34,653 nt of DNA from Massilia sp. MS-15 (GTDB taxonomy: Bacteria > Pseudomonadota > Gammaproteobacteria > Burkholderiales > Burkholderiaceae_D), in assembly GCF_020176695.1 (NCBI RefSeq), contig NZ_JAIWIA010000048.1, positions 1 through 34,653 of the forward strand, written 5' to 3'. This document shows, piece by piece, positions 1 to 6,763 of this stretch (within the stretch, counting starts at the first letter, position 1; each line of letters begins with the position of its first letter). The notes beneath the pieces were generated by a model. The model saw only the letters and a program-made list of their open reading frames with translations, was not told the origin of the DNA and searched no databases. The translations under genes were made by a program, and so were the position numbers.

Positions 1-46
1 TAAAATCGCGTAAAATATTTCCTATATTCATTTAATGGCAGGAAAA

Positions 47-451
47 ATGTCCGTAGCTTTTGACTGGACAGTGAGGGTCTACTACGAAGACACCGACGCT
101 GGCGGCATCGTGTTCTACGCGAATTACCTGAAATTCTTCGAACGCGCGCGTACCGAATGGCTGCGCGCCGCCGGGATTGGCCAGCAGCAGCTGCTCGAAG
201 ACGAGGGTGCGGCGTTCGTGGTCAAGAGCGCCTCCCTCGACTACCATGCCCCGGCCCGGCTGGACGACGTCCTGAGCATCCGCACCACGGTCGAGAAGCT
301 CGGCCGCGCCTCGGTCCAGTTCTCCCAGCAGGCCTGGAAGGGCGAGCAGCTCCTGACGACTGCCAGCGTGAAGGTCGGCTGCGTCGATACCGCCACCATG
401 CGGCCGCGCTCGCTCCCCGAAGGTGCTGCTGATAAAATGCGCGCCGCATAG
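47..451 (+). CDS. ybgC: Tol-Pal associated acyl-CoA thioesterase YbgC
   Basis: This is a hot-dog fold thioesterase of the YbgC/4-hydroxybenzoyl-CoA thioesterase family. Such enzymes hydrolyse acyl-CoA or acyl-ACP thioesters in the cytoplasm and are encoded first in many Tol-Pal operons. The N-terminal signature VYYEDTDAGGIVFYANYLKF is clear; the Asp in it is the expected catalytic residue, and FFERARTEWLR follows. The length (134 residues from this start) is normal for the family. An ATG at 35 in the same frame would add four residues, but it has no Shine-Dalgarno sequence, whereas AGGA at 40-43 lies just before the ATG at 47. The gene ends 42 bases before tolQ, as expected for an operon head. 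Only 46 bases of upstream DNA are visible, so the operon promoter cannot be judged. Confidence 0.95.
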   Translation: MSVAFDWTVRVYYEDTDAGGIVFYANYLKFFERARTEWLRAAGIGQQQLLEDEGAAFVVKSASLDYHAPARLDDVLSIRTTVEKLGRASVQFSQQAWKGEQLLTTASVKVGCVDTATMRPRSLPEGAADKMRAA

Positions 452-493
452 GCCCCTGTCCAGCTGAAACGACCCACGACAACAGAACACACG

Positions 494-1177
494 ATGACCG
501 CAACCCAAGACCTTTCGTTCGTTACCCTGATCGCCAACGCCCACCTGCTGGTCCAGCTGATCATGGCCCTGTTGCTGCTGCTTTCCGTGGTCAGCTGGAC
601 CTATATCTTCCGCAAGGTGTTCGCGCTGCGCGCGGCACGGGCCGCGACCGAGCAGTTCGAACGCAGCTTCTGGGCCGGCGGCAACCTGCACACCCTGCAC
701 CAGAGCGCCAGCGCCCAGCGCGACCAGAGCGGACCGCTGGCCCGCATCTTCGAAGCCGGCATGGGCGAATTCATCAAGGGCAAGCAGGCCGCGCGCGACG
801 CCGGCGACATGACGCCGGTGCTGGACGGCTCGCGCCGCGCCATGCGCGCCGCCTTCCAGCGCGAACTGGACGCCCTCGACATCCACCTGAACTTCCTGGC
901 CTCGGTCGGCTCGGTCTCGCCCTACATCGGCCTGCTCGGCACCGTGTGGGGCATCATGAACGCCTTCCGCGGCCTGGCCAGCGTGCAGCAGGCCACGCTG
1001 GCCGTGGTCGCGCCCGGCATTGCCGAAGCGCTGATCGCGACCGCGATCGGCCTGTTCGCGGCGATTCCGGCGGTGGTGGCCTACAACCGCTTCACCCACG
1101 ACATCGACCGCCTGGCGATCCGCTTCGAGAGCTTCGTCGAGGAGTTCTCGAACATCCTGCAGCGCCAGGCGCGCTGA
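494..1177 (+). CDS. tolQ: Tol-Pal system proton channel subunit TolQ
   Basis: TolQ is an inner-membrane protein of the MotA/TolQ/ExbB family. With TolR it uses the proton motive force to energise TolA during outer-membrane constriction. The 227-residue protein has three predicted membrane helices, at about residues 18-40, 133-158 and 168-198. Between the first two lies a large cytoplasmic loop. The conserved segment VSPYIGLLGTVWGIMNAF in the second helix and APGIAEALIATAIGL in the third are diagnostic of the family. It sits 42 bases after ybgC and 15 bases before tolR. That order separates it from ExbB, which would neighbour exbD and tonB. Confidence 0.97.
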   Translation: MTATQDLSFVTLIANAHLLVQLIMALLLLLSVVSWTYIFRKVFALRAARAATEQFERSFWAGGNLHTLHQSASAQRDQSGPLARIFEAGMGEFIKGKQAARDAGDMTPVLDGSRRAMRAAFQRELDALDIHLNFLASVGSVSPYIGLLGTVWGIMNAFRGLASVQQATLAVVAPGIAEALIATAIGLFAAIPAVVAYNRFTHDIDRLAIRFESFVEEFSNILQRQAR

Positions 1178-1192
1178 ACGAGGAGACTGGCG

Positions 1193-1627
1193 ATGGCATT
1201 TTCCAGCAGCAGCCTGCGCGGCGGACGCAAGCGCAAGTTCAAGTCCGAGATCAACGTCGTGCCCTACATCGACGTGATGCTGGTGCTGCTCATCATCTTC
1301 ATGGCCGTGCCGGCCAACGAAGTGCCGAGCGTGGTCAACCTGCCGAGCGCGGAGAAGTCGGCGCTGCCGCCGGATACCTATATCCAGGTCTCGGTCCAGC
1401 CCGAGAACCGGCTGTCGATCGGCGTCGGCGGCAAGGACCGGGTGCCGATGGAAGACGTGGCCGACCGCACCGCCCTGCTCGAGCGCCTGCGCGCCCTGCA
1501 CGAAGAACATCCCGACTATCCGGTCTTGATAGCGGGCGACCGCGACAGCAAATACAACGATGTGATCCAGCTGATCTCCGATGCCAGGAAGATGGGCATC
1601 AGCCGGGTGGGACTTGCCACCAAGTGA
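1193..1627 (+). CDS. tolR: Tol-Pal system protein TolR
   Basis: TolR is the ExbD/TolR-family partner of TolQ. It has one membrane helix and a periplasmic domain that can contact peptidoglycan. A basic N-terminus (GGRKRKFKSEIN) is followed by a helix at about residues 22-42. That helix carries the conserved membrane Asp at residue 27 in VVPYIDVMLVLL, the proposed proton-binding residue. The remaining 100 residues form the periplasmic domain, giving 144 residues in total, typical for TolR. A Shine-Dalgarno-like GAGGAGA run is only partly matched upstream (GAGGAGACTGGCG before the ATG). The stop codon lies one base before the tolA start, which suggests translational coupling. Confidence 0.97.
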   Translation: MAFSSSSLRGGRKRKFKSEINVVPYIDVMLVLLIIFMAVPANEVPSVVNLPSAEKSALPPDTYIQVSVQPENRLSIGVGGKDRVPMEDVADRTALLERLRALHEEHPDYPVLIAGDRDSKYNDVIQLISDARKMGISRVGLATK

Positions 1628-1628
1628 T

Positions 1629-2630
1629 ATGTCCGCGATGACGCCAGCCCCCGCCGGCACGCCCTACCGCGTGCCGCCAGAACCGAGCCGCCTGCCCGCT
1701 TTTGCGCTGGCGGTGGCCGTGCACGCCGTGCTGCTGGGCTTCCTGTGGTTCGGCATCAGCTGGCAGAACAACGAGCCGGTGGCGGTCGAGGCCGAGGTGT
1801 GGGACATGTCGGTGCAGACCGCGGCCGCGCCGCCGCTGCCGCCCCCGCCCGAGCCGGAACCGACGCCGCAGCCGGAACCCGTGCCTGCTCCGCCACCGCC
1901 GCCACCGCCGCCGCGCGTGACCGAGACGCCAGTGGAGCGCCCGGCGCCACCACCGGACATCAACCTGGAACGCGAGAAACAGCGCAAGGAAGCAGAGCGC
2001 AAGCGCGACCTGGTCGAGAAGGAAAAGCAGCGCAAGGAAGAGGAAGCACGTCAGGAAGATCTGCGCAAGCGGAAAATCGCCGAGCAGAAACAAAAAGAAA
2101 AAGAGGAAGCGGATCGCAAAGAAAACGATCGCAAGGAAAAGGAACTGGCTGCCAAGAAGGAAGCCGACGACAAGCGCAAGAAAGACGATGCCGAGCGCAA
2201 ACAAAAAGCGTTGGCCGATGCCAAGGCGAAGGCTGCCGCAGAAAAGGCCGAACAGGCAAGGCTGGACAAGATACGCCAGGATGACCTCAAGCGCATGGCC
2301 GGCGCACTCGGCAGCGGCGGCAGCGCCGTGAAGTCCACCGCCCCGAAGGCCGACGCCGGCTACGTGGCCGCGATCACCGCCGCCATCAAGAGCGCCACCG
2401 CCTACGGCGGCAGCACGACCATGCCCGGCAATCCGAAGGCCGTGTTCAAGGTCGAGCAGCTGCCGACCGGCGAAATCATGTCGGTGCGCCTGGTGAAAAG
2501 CAGCGGTGTGCCAGAGTTTGACAGAGCAGTGGAAAATGGTATCAAAAAGGCATCCCCCTTGCCGAAGAAAAAGGACGGCACGGTGGAACGCACGCTCGAC
2601 GTCAATTTCTCGATGAAAGACTACGACTGA
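1629..2630 (+). CDS. tolA: Tol-Pal system protein TolA, periplasm-spanning
   Basis: TolA links the TolQR motor in the inner membrane to TolB and Pal at the outer membrane. From the ATG at 1629 it has 333 residues. There is one N-terminal membrane helix (about residues 22-43, with the conserved His at 32). A Pro-rich stretch (about 66-110) follows, then a long Lys/Glu/Arg/Ala helical region (about 113-222). The C-terminal globular domain (about 245-333) is of the TolA/TonB type. An in-frame ATG at 1581 would overlap tolR by 47 bases and add residues without family resemblance. The ATG at 1629 directly follows the tolR stop and is preferred; an ATG at 1638 is also possible. Confidence 0.95.
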   Translation: MSAMTPAPAGTPYRVPPEPSRLPAFALAVAVHAVLLGFLWFGISWQNNEPVAVEAEVWDMSVQTAAAPPLPPPPEPEPTPQPEPVPAPPPPPPPPRVTETPVERPAPPPDINLEREKQRKEAERKRDLVEKEKQRKEEEARQEDLRKRKIAEQKQKEKEEADRKENDRKEKELAAKKEADDKRKKDDAERKQKALADAKAKAAAEKAEQARLDKIRQDDLKRMAGALGSGGSAVKSTAPKADAGYVAAITAAIKSATAYGGSTTMPGNPKAVFKVEQLPTGEIMSVRLVKSSGVPEFDRAVENGIKKASPLPKKKDGTVERTLDVNFSMKDYD

Positions 2631-2649
2631 TCCGGTTCAAAGACAGACT

Positions 2650-3921
2650 ATGAAAAAACTCCATTACCTGCTGTTCAGCGCCACCCTCCTGATGGGCACG
2701 AGCGGACTCCAGTTCGCCCAGGCCCAGATCAAGGTCGAGATTGCCGGTGTCGGCAGCAACCAGATCCCGGTGGCGGTCGCGGCCTTCGCCGACGAAGGCA
2801 TCGCCCCGGCCGACGTTTCCGACATCATTCGCGCCGACCTCGAGCGCAGCGGCGTATTCAAGGTGATCGACGCCGGCCAGGCCATCAGCGACAGTGCCAA
2901 CGTCGACCTGGCGGCCTTCCGCGCGCGCGGCGCCGACGCACTGGTGGTCGGCAGCGTGGTCCGCCAGCCGGACGGCCGCTTCGCCGTGCGCTACAAGCTG
3001 CACGACACCGTCAAGGGCGCCCCGATCTCGCAGCTGGGCGGCGAAGTCCAGCCGAAGTACATCCGCCTGCAGGCGCACCGCATCGCCGACGACGTCTATG
3101 AAAAGCTGACCGGCGTGCGCGGCATCTTCTCGACCCGTATCGCCTACGTCAAGGACACCGGGCGCGCGCATGCGCTGGTGGTGGCCGACGCCGACGGCGA
3201 GAACGAGATCGTGGCCGCCCACGGCCGCGAATCGATCATCTCGCCGGCCTGGTCGCCGGACGGCACCAAGGTCGCCTATGTCTCGCTGGAAGACCGCAAA
3301 CCCGTGGTCTACCTGCAGGACCTGATGACGGGCCGGCGCAACGTGATCTCGAACGTCAAGGGCAACAACTCGGCCCCGGCCTGGTCGCCCGACGGCGGCA
3401 TGCTGGCCGTGGCGCTGTCGCGCGACGGCAATACCGAGATCTACACGGTACGCCCGGACGGCACCGGCCACCGCCGCCTGACCAACAACCCGGCGATCGA
3501 CAGCGAACCGCAGTTCTCGGCCGACGGCCAGACGATCTACTTCATGAGCGACCGCAGCGGCGGCCCGCAAATCTACAAGATGAGCGTGAGCGGCGGCAAC
3601 GCGACCCGCGTCACCTTCAACGGCAACTACAATATCAGCCCGCGCGTGTCTGCCGACGGCAAGACCCTGGCCTGGATTTCCCAGCGCAACGGCAATTTCT
3701 CCTTGTATGCGATGGACCTGGCCACGGGCCAGGAACTTCGCCTGGCCGATGGGGCCACGGAACCGAGTTTTTCGCCTAACGGCAAGTACATCATGTATGC
3801 GATCAAGGGCGGCGGGCGTGCCTCGCTGGCCGTGGTCTCGGTGGATGGACGGGTCAAGCAGCGCTTGAGTACCAATGCGGGAAACATTCGGGAGCCCAGC
3901 TGGGGCCCCTTCATGAAGTAA
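2650..3921 (+). CDS. tolB: Tol-Pal system beta-propeller protein TolB
   Basis: TolB is a periplasmic protein that binds Pal and the TolA C-terminus, and is recycled during outer-membrane constriction. A Sec signal peptide ends near residue 25 (the AQA before QIKVEIAG). An N-terminal alpha/beta domain spans about residues 27-155. A beta-propeller follows, built from repeated WSPDG-type blades: PAWSPDGTKVAYVS, PAWSPDGGMLAVALS, PQFSADGQTIYFMS, PRVSADGKTLAWIS and PSFSPNGKYIMY. The 423-residue length fits the family. It starts 19 bases after tolA and ends 26 bases before pal. Confidence 0.98.
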   Translation: MKKLHYLLFSATLLMGTSGLQFAQAQIKVEIAGVGSNQIPVAVAAFADEGIAPADVSDIIRADLERSGVFKVIDAGQAISDSANVDLAAFRARGADALVVGSVVRQPDGRFAVRYKLHDTVKGAPISQLGGEVQPKYIRLQAHRIADDVYEKLTGVRGIFSTRIAYVKDTGRAHALVVADADGENEIVAAHGRESIISPAWSPDGTKVAYVSLEDRKPVVYLQDLMTGRRNVISNVKGNNSAPAWSPDGGMLAVALSRDGNTEIYTVRPDGTGHRRLTNNPAIDSEPQFSADGQTIYFMSDRSGGPQIYKMSVSGGNATRVTFNGNYNISPRVSADGKTLAWISQRNGNFSLYAMDLATGQELRLADGATEPSFSPNGKYIMYAIKGGGRASLAVVSVDGRVKQRLSTNAGNIREPSWGPFMK

Positions 3922-3947
3922 AACTTTATTAGACAAGGAGAAAAACC

Positions 3948-4469
3948 ATGCGCACTTTCCAGAAAGCAGCCCTCATCGCTTCGGCCATCCTGCTGACCGC
4001 TTGCTCGTCGACCAAGCTGCAGGAAACCCCGGTGGTCGAAAAGACCCCGACCCCGGCGCCGGCACCGGCCCCGGACACCCGTGCCGTACAGCCGGTCGAG
4101 ACCGGTAGCGTCGATCCGCTCAACGATCCGCGCGGCGTGCTGGCCAACCGCAGCGTCTACTTCGACTACGACAGCTTCGTCGTGCGCGAAGACGGCAAGC
4201 CGGTGGTCGCCAACCACTCGTCCTACCTGACCAAGAACAGCAACCGCAAGGTGCTGATCCAGGGCAACACCGACGAACGCGGCGGCACCGAGTACAACCT
4301 GGCCCTGGGCCAGAAGCGTGCCGAGGCCGTGCGTCGCGCGATGGCCGCACTGGGCGTGTCGGACAGCCAGATGGAAGCCGTGTCGCTGGGCGAGGAAAAG
4401 CCGAAAGCCACCGGTAGCAACGAAGCGGCCTGGGCTGAAAACCGCCGCGCCGACATCGTCTACCAGTAA
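3948..4469 (+). CDS. pal: Peptidoglycan-associated outer-membrane lipoprotein Pal
   Basis: Pal is an outer-membrane lipoprotein that holds peptidoglycan through an OmpA-type domain and is the cargo of the Tol machine. The signal peptide ends in the lipobox LLTAC with Cys at residue 19. A Pro/Ala-rich linker (about 30-45) leads to the OmpA C-terminal domain (about 62-173). That domain contains SVYFDYDSFVV, NTDERGGTEYNLALGQKRA and ENRRADIVY. The TDERG and downstream Arg segment supplies the diaminopimelate-binding Asp and Arg known in the family. The start is supported by AAGGAG eight bases upstream. A rho-independent terminator follows at 4507-4546, so expression of cpoB may be lowered relative to pal. 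Confidence 0.98.
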   Translation: MRTFQKAALIASAILLTACSSTKLQETPVVEKTPTPAPAPAPDTRAVQPVETGSVDPLNDPRGVLANRSVYFDYDSFVVREDGKPVVANHSSYLTKNSNRKVLIQGNTDERGGTEYNLALGQKRAEAVRRAMAALGVSDSQMEAVSLGEEKPKATGSNEAAWAENRRADIVYQ

Positions 4470-4506
4470 GCGTCGGCAGCCGGTCGGCACCACGACCGAT
4501 TGACAG

Positions 4507-4546
4507 CGGGGCGGACGGCAGTGCAGACTGCATCCGCCCCGTTTTT
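4507..4546 (+). terminator. Rho-independent terminator after pal
   Basis: A 9-bp stem (CGGGGCGGA at 4507-4515 with TCCGCCCCG at 4533-4541) is extended inside by GCAGT/ACTGC (4518-4522 with 4527-4531). It is followed directly by five T residues. It lies between pal and cpoB and probably attenuates read-through from the tol operon. Confidence 0.8.
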
Positions 4547-4572
4547 ACTCTGCAACCGGAAAGAACTCTGCC

Positions 4573-5328
4573 ATGATGAAATTGTCCCCGTCCCGTCTTG
4601 CCACCCTGGTCCTGGCGGCCTGGCTGCCGCTGCAGGCGCAAGCCGGCCTGCTCGAGGACAGCGAAGCGCGCAAGGCTATCCTCGAACTGCGCGCCAAGGT
4701 CGATGCCATCACGCGCGACCTCACCAGCCGCCTCGAGTCCAAGTCGGACAAGACCGTCCAGCTCGACATGCTGAACCAGCACGAGCAGACCATGCAGGAG
4801 ATCGCACGCCTGCGCGGCCAGATCGAGGTGCTGGCCAACCAGATCAGCCGCGCCCAGGAGAGCCAGAAACAGCTGTACGCCGACCTCGACGCGCGTATCC
4901 GCAAGCTCGAGCCGCAGCAGGAAACCGTGGATGGCCAGACCGCCGAGGTGCTGCCGGCCGAGAAGACCGCCTACGAAAGCGCCTATGCCCTGATCCAGGC
5001 GGGCGACTACAAGGGCGCCGCGACCGCGCTGCAGGACTTCGTGCGGCGCTACCCGGATTCGGCCTATGCCGCCAACGCCCAGTACTGGCTGGGCAACGCC
5101 TACTACGCGCTGGGCGACTACAAGAAGGCCATCGCGGCCCAGGAAGTGGTCACCACGACCTACGCCAGCAGCGCCAAGGTGCCGGATGCGATGCTCAACA
5201 TCGGCAGCAGCTATGCCCTGCTGAAGGACAGCAAGAACGCGAAGAAGGCCCTGCAGCAGCTGGTGGCCAAGTACCCGGCTTCGAGCGCGGCCAAGACCGC
5301 CAAGGACCGCCTGGCCACGCTCAAGTGA
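4573..5328 (+). CDS. cpoB: Cell division coordinator CpoB (YbgF), periplasmic TPR protein
   Basis: CpoB, formerly YbgF, coordinates peptidoglycan synthesis with Tol-driven outer-membrane constriction in the periplasm. A Sec signal peptide ends at about residue 24 (LQAQA before GLLED). Residues 35-115 form a coiled coil of the family's N-terminal trimerisation type. The C-terminal half (about 132-250) holds three tetratricopeptide repeats, with the Tol-Pal-associated pattern YESAYALIQAGDYKGA and YWLGNAYYALGDYKKAI. The length is 251 residues. The gene is last in the conserved tol order, but it follows the pal terminator by only 26 bases. Either read-through or its own promoter may serve it. Confidence 0.95.
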   Translation: MMKLSPSRLATLVLAAWLPLQAQAGLLEDSEARKAILELRAKVDAITRDLTSRLESKSDKTVQLDMLNQHEQTMQEIARLRGQIEVLANQISRAQESQKQLYADLDARIRKLEPQQETVDGQTAEVLPAEKTAYESAYALIQAGDYKGAATALQDFVRRYPDSAYAANAQYWLGNAYYALGDYKKAIAAQEVVTTTYASSAKVPDAMLNIGSSYALLKDSKNAKKALQQLVAKYPASSAAKTAKDRLATLK

Positions 5329-5371
5329 TCCACGGGATGCGTCCGGGCCGCCGTCGGCCGCAACACAGCAT

Positions 5372-5400
5372 TTGACAGGGCGCCCGGCACATCCTATAAT
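5372..5400 (+). promoter_or_regulatory. Consensus sigma70 promoter of the tRNA-Lys gene
   Basis: The -35 box TTGACA (5372-5377) and the -10 box TATAAT (5395-5400) match the sigma70 consensus exactly and are separated by 17 bases, the optimum. The predicted start site near 5407 lies a few bases before the mature tRNA. The GC-rich stretch between -10 and start resembles a stable-RNA discriminator only in part (CTCGCTTC). Confidence 0.88.
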
Positions 5401-5412
5401 CTCGCTTCTTTC

Positions 5413-5488
5413 GGGTCGTTAGCTCAGTTGGTAGAGCAGCGGACTTTTAATCCGTTGGTCGCTGGTTCGAGCCCAGCACGGCCTACCA
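5413..5488 (+). tRNA. tRNA-Lys (anticodon TTT)
   Basis: The cloverleaf can be folded by hand. The acceptor stem is 5413-5419 with 5478-5484, and the D stem is GCTC/GAGC (5422-5425 with 5434-5437). The anticodon stem is GCGGA/TCCGT with loop CTTTTAA, placing anticodon TTT at 5446-5448. The T stem is GCTGG/CCAGC around TTCGAGC, and ACCA ends the gene at 5485-5488, so CCA is encoded. The acceptor stem has two G-T pairs, one of them terminal (G5413 with T5484). It is transcribed from its own strong promoter just upstream. Confidence 0.96.
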
Positions 5489-5501
5489 CGAATACACAGG
5501 A

Positions 5502-5528
5502 AGCCCACGACAGGTTCGTGGGCTTTTT
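5502..5528 (+). terminator. Rho-independent terminator after tRNA-Lys
   Basis: A perfect 9-bp stem, AGCCCACGA (5502-5510) with TCGTGGGCT (5516-5524), closes a 5-base loop and runs into TTTT. It lies 13 bases after the encoded CCA of the tRNA. Confidence 0.9.
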
Positions 5529-5574
5529 GCTTTTGCCGCGCTGCGCACAATCGGGCACCAGGCGGCAGCGGCCG

Positions 5575-5997
5575 TCAGCGCTGGGCCAGGGTCGCCCGCA
5601 CCACCACCACCTGCGCCAGGCGCGGATCGGGAACGTAGCTCATCTCCATGTCCTGGCCACTGTCGCCCAGGTTGAAGCGCATGACCACGTTGCCGTCGCG
5701 CGATGCGAAGCGGTCGCGCGACAGGGGCAGCAGGCGCATCGCCGGCTGGCGGTCGATCCGGGCGATGAGGCCATTGCCGCGCGGGTCGACCTTCAGGCGC
5801 CAGCCGTTCGACATGCCATACATGCCGCTGACGGCGTCCAGGTCTTCCTGGAAGACACGCACGGGCCGCGCCGGTGCCGTCACCTGCACGCTCGAGATCT
5901 GCGATTCGTCGATGACGGGATACTGTCGCGACTGGGCGGCAGCATCGACCGCCAGTAGTAACAGCGAGGAAGCAAGTGCCAGACTGTGGGTACGCAT
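5575..5997 (-). CDS. Small exported protein of unknown function
   Basis: The 140-residue product starts with a Sec signal peptide (MRTHSLALASSLLLLAVDAAAQ), with likely cleavage near residue 21 after AAA. The mature part is short and rich in beta-forming segments: FQEDLDAVSGMYGMSNG, NVVMRFNLG and MEMSYVPDPRL. I do not recognise a domain or catalytic motif. The start is supported by AAAGGAAA seven bases upstream on the minus strand. It stands alone: the tRNA-Lys terminator lies beyond its 3' end, and about 500 bases without a clear gene lie upstream. A periplasmic location is inferred from the signal peptide only. Confidence 0.8.
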   Translation of the reverse strand: MRTHSLALASSLLLLAVDAAAQSRQYPVIDESQISSVQVTAPARPVRVFQEDLDAVSGMYGMSNGWRLKVDPRGNGLIARIDRQPAMRLLPLSRDRFASRDGNVVMRFNLGDSGQDMEMSYVPDPRLAQVVVVRATLAQR

Positions 5998-6273
5998 GAT
6001 CGTTTCCTTTCAGGACGGAAAATGCGCCCTGTCGTCGTGCAGGGCGCCCGATTCCAGTCTAGGGCAGCGCCTGTCTCGCGCAAGGACGATGCAGGCAACA
6101 TCACGAAACCGTCTCGGTCCGGGGCCAGTCAGACCGAAACGACATGATGCAAAAATTGAAATCATCCTTTCGTTTTTGTATCACTTCGCATAGGCAGGAT
6201 CGGCGCCTGGTCGAAGCTTGCTGAAGCGTTATTCAGTGAGTGTTGGTTTGCGTCGACGGCTTACCGTAATTGC

Positions 6274-6302
6274 TTGACTTTGTGGCGGGCTGGCCGGATA
6301 TT
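6274..6302 (+). promoter_or_regulatory. Candidate sigma70 promoter for the small gene at 6513
   Basis: TTGACT (6274-6279, five of six matches) and GATATT (6297-6302, four of six) are separated by 17 bases. If used, it would give a leader of about 200 bases before the ATG at 6513. It is a motif match only. Confidence 0.35.
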
Positions 6303-6375
6303 GTTGTATCGCAGAAAGCCCTTGAAACCCAAAGCAATCGTGTGCGCCCTTGTATCCGGCAAGGAAAAATGTAAA

Positions 6376-6393
6376 ATGAATAACATTTACTAA
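6376..6393 (+). CDS. Possible five-codon leader peptide MNNIY
   Basis: The frame ATG AAT AAC ATT TAC TAA is preceded by AAGGA at 6361-6365, with ten bases between. Immediately before it, at 6369-6374, is ATG followed at once by TAA. The A/T-rich segment contains a 6-bp inverted repeat (AAATGT and ACATTT). It could be a translated leader for the downstream small gene, or chance. There is no direct support beyond spacing. Confidence 0.2.
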   Translation: MNNIY

Positions 6394-6512
6394 GGCCAAG
6401 GCAGTACGCCACCGTCCCGCGTCCGGAACTTGCCACGCTGCCGATCCATCCAACACCGTTTCACCAACGTCGAACGCCTTTCTCCGGTGGAGATGGCAAC
6501 AAGGAAACCAGC

Positions 6513-6695
6513 ATGAACCTCGAACATCCGCACCCAAGCATCCGTTCCGCAGCGACCGACCGCAGCATCCCGGCCACGCCCAAGCGCAGCTTCGCCAAGC
6601 GCGTCGTCTCCAGCAGCCGCCGCCTGCGCGCCCGCATCGGCGTCGGCATCGGCCTGTCCCTCGGCCTGGCGGCGCTGGTCATCGTCCTCGAATAA
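6513..6695 (+). CDS. Small basic protein with a C-terminal hydrophobic segment
   Basis: The 60-residue product has a basic middle (KRSFAKRVVSSSRRLRARIG) followed by a hydrophobic C-terminal stretch at about residues 41-59, containing GVGIGLSLGLAALVIVLE. This suggests a small tail-anchored or single-span inner-membrane protein. AAGGAA lies nine bases before the ATG, and a terminator starts 18 bases after the stop. Both support a real transcription unit. I do not recognise a family and assign no function. The long A/T-rich leader is unusual for this GC-rich window. Confidence 0.6.
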   Translation: MNLEHPHPSIRSAATDRSIPATPKRSFAKRVVSSSRRLRARIGVGIGLSLGLAALVIVLE

Positions 6696-6713
6696 GGCCG
6701 GCATCGCCGGATG

Positions 6714-6744
6714 AAAAAAGGCAGCGCCGCAGGCGCTGCCTTTT
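6714..6744. terminator. Bidirectional rho-independent terminator
   Basis: A perfect 9-bp stem, GGCAGCGCC (6720-6728) with GGCGCTGCC (6732-6740), has a 3-base loop. It is flanked by six A on the left and four T on the right. It can therefore end the plus-strand small gene (stop at 6695) and the minus-strand chemoreceptor gene (stop at 6764). Confidence 0.88.
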
Positions 6745-6763
6745 GCATTCACGCCGCCTGGCG

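Larger units (their letters stand above)
5998..6512. other. 515-base intergenic region without a convincing gene
   Basis: Open frames here on either strand lack ribosome-binding sites and have no family resemblance. The region is richer in A and T than its surroundings, especially 6150-6400. It holds a candidate sigma70 promoter (6274-6302) and a five-codon frame with a Shine-Dalgarno sequence (6376-6393). It would form the upstream and leader region for the small gene at 6513. Confidence 0.6.

Noticed and set aside
32..1660. A 542-codon open frame on the minus strand over ybgC-tolQ-tolR
   Set aside because: The plus strand has three conserved Tol-Pal genes; the minus frame is compositional.
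5428..5958. A plus-strand frame beginning inside the tRNA-Lys gene
   Set aside because: It runs through the tRNA and terminator and is antisense to the exported protein gene. No coding evidence.
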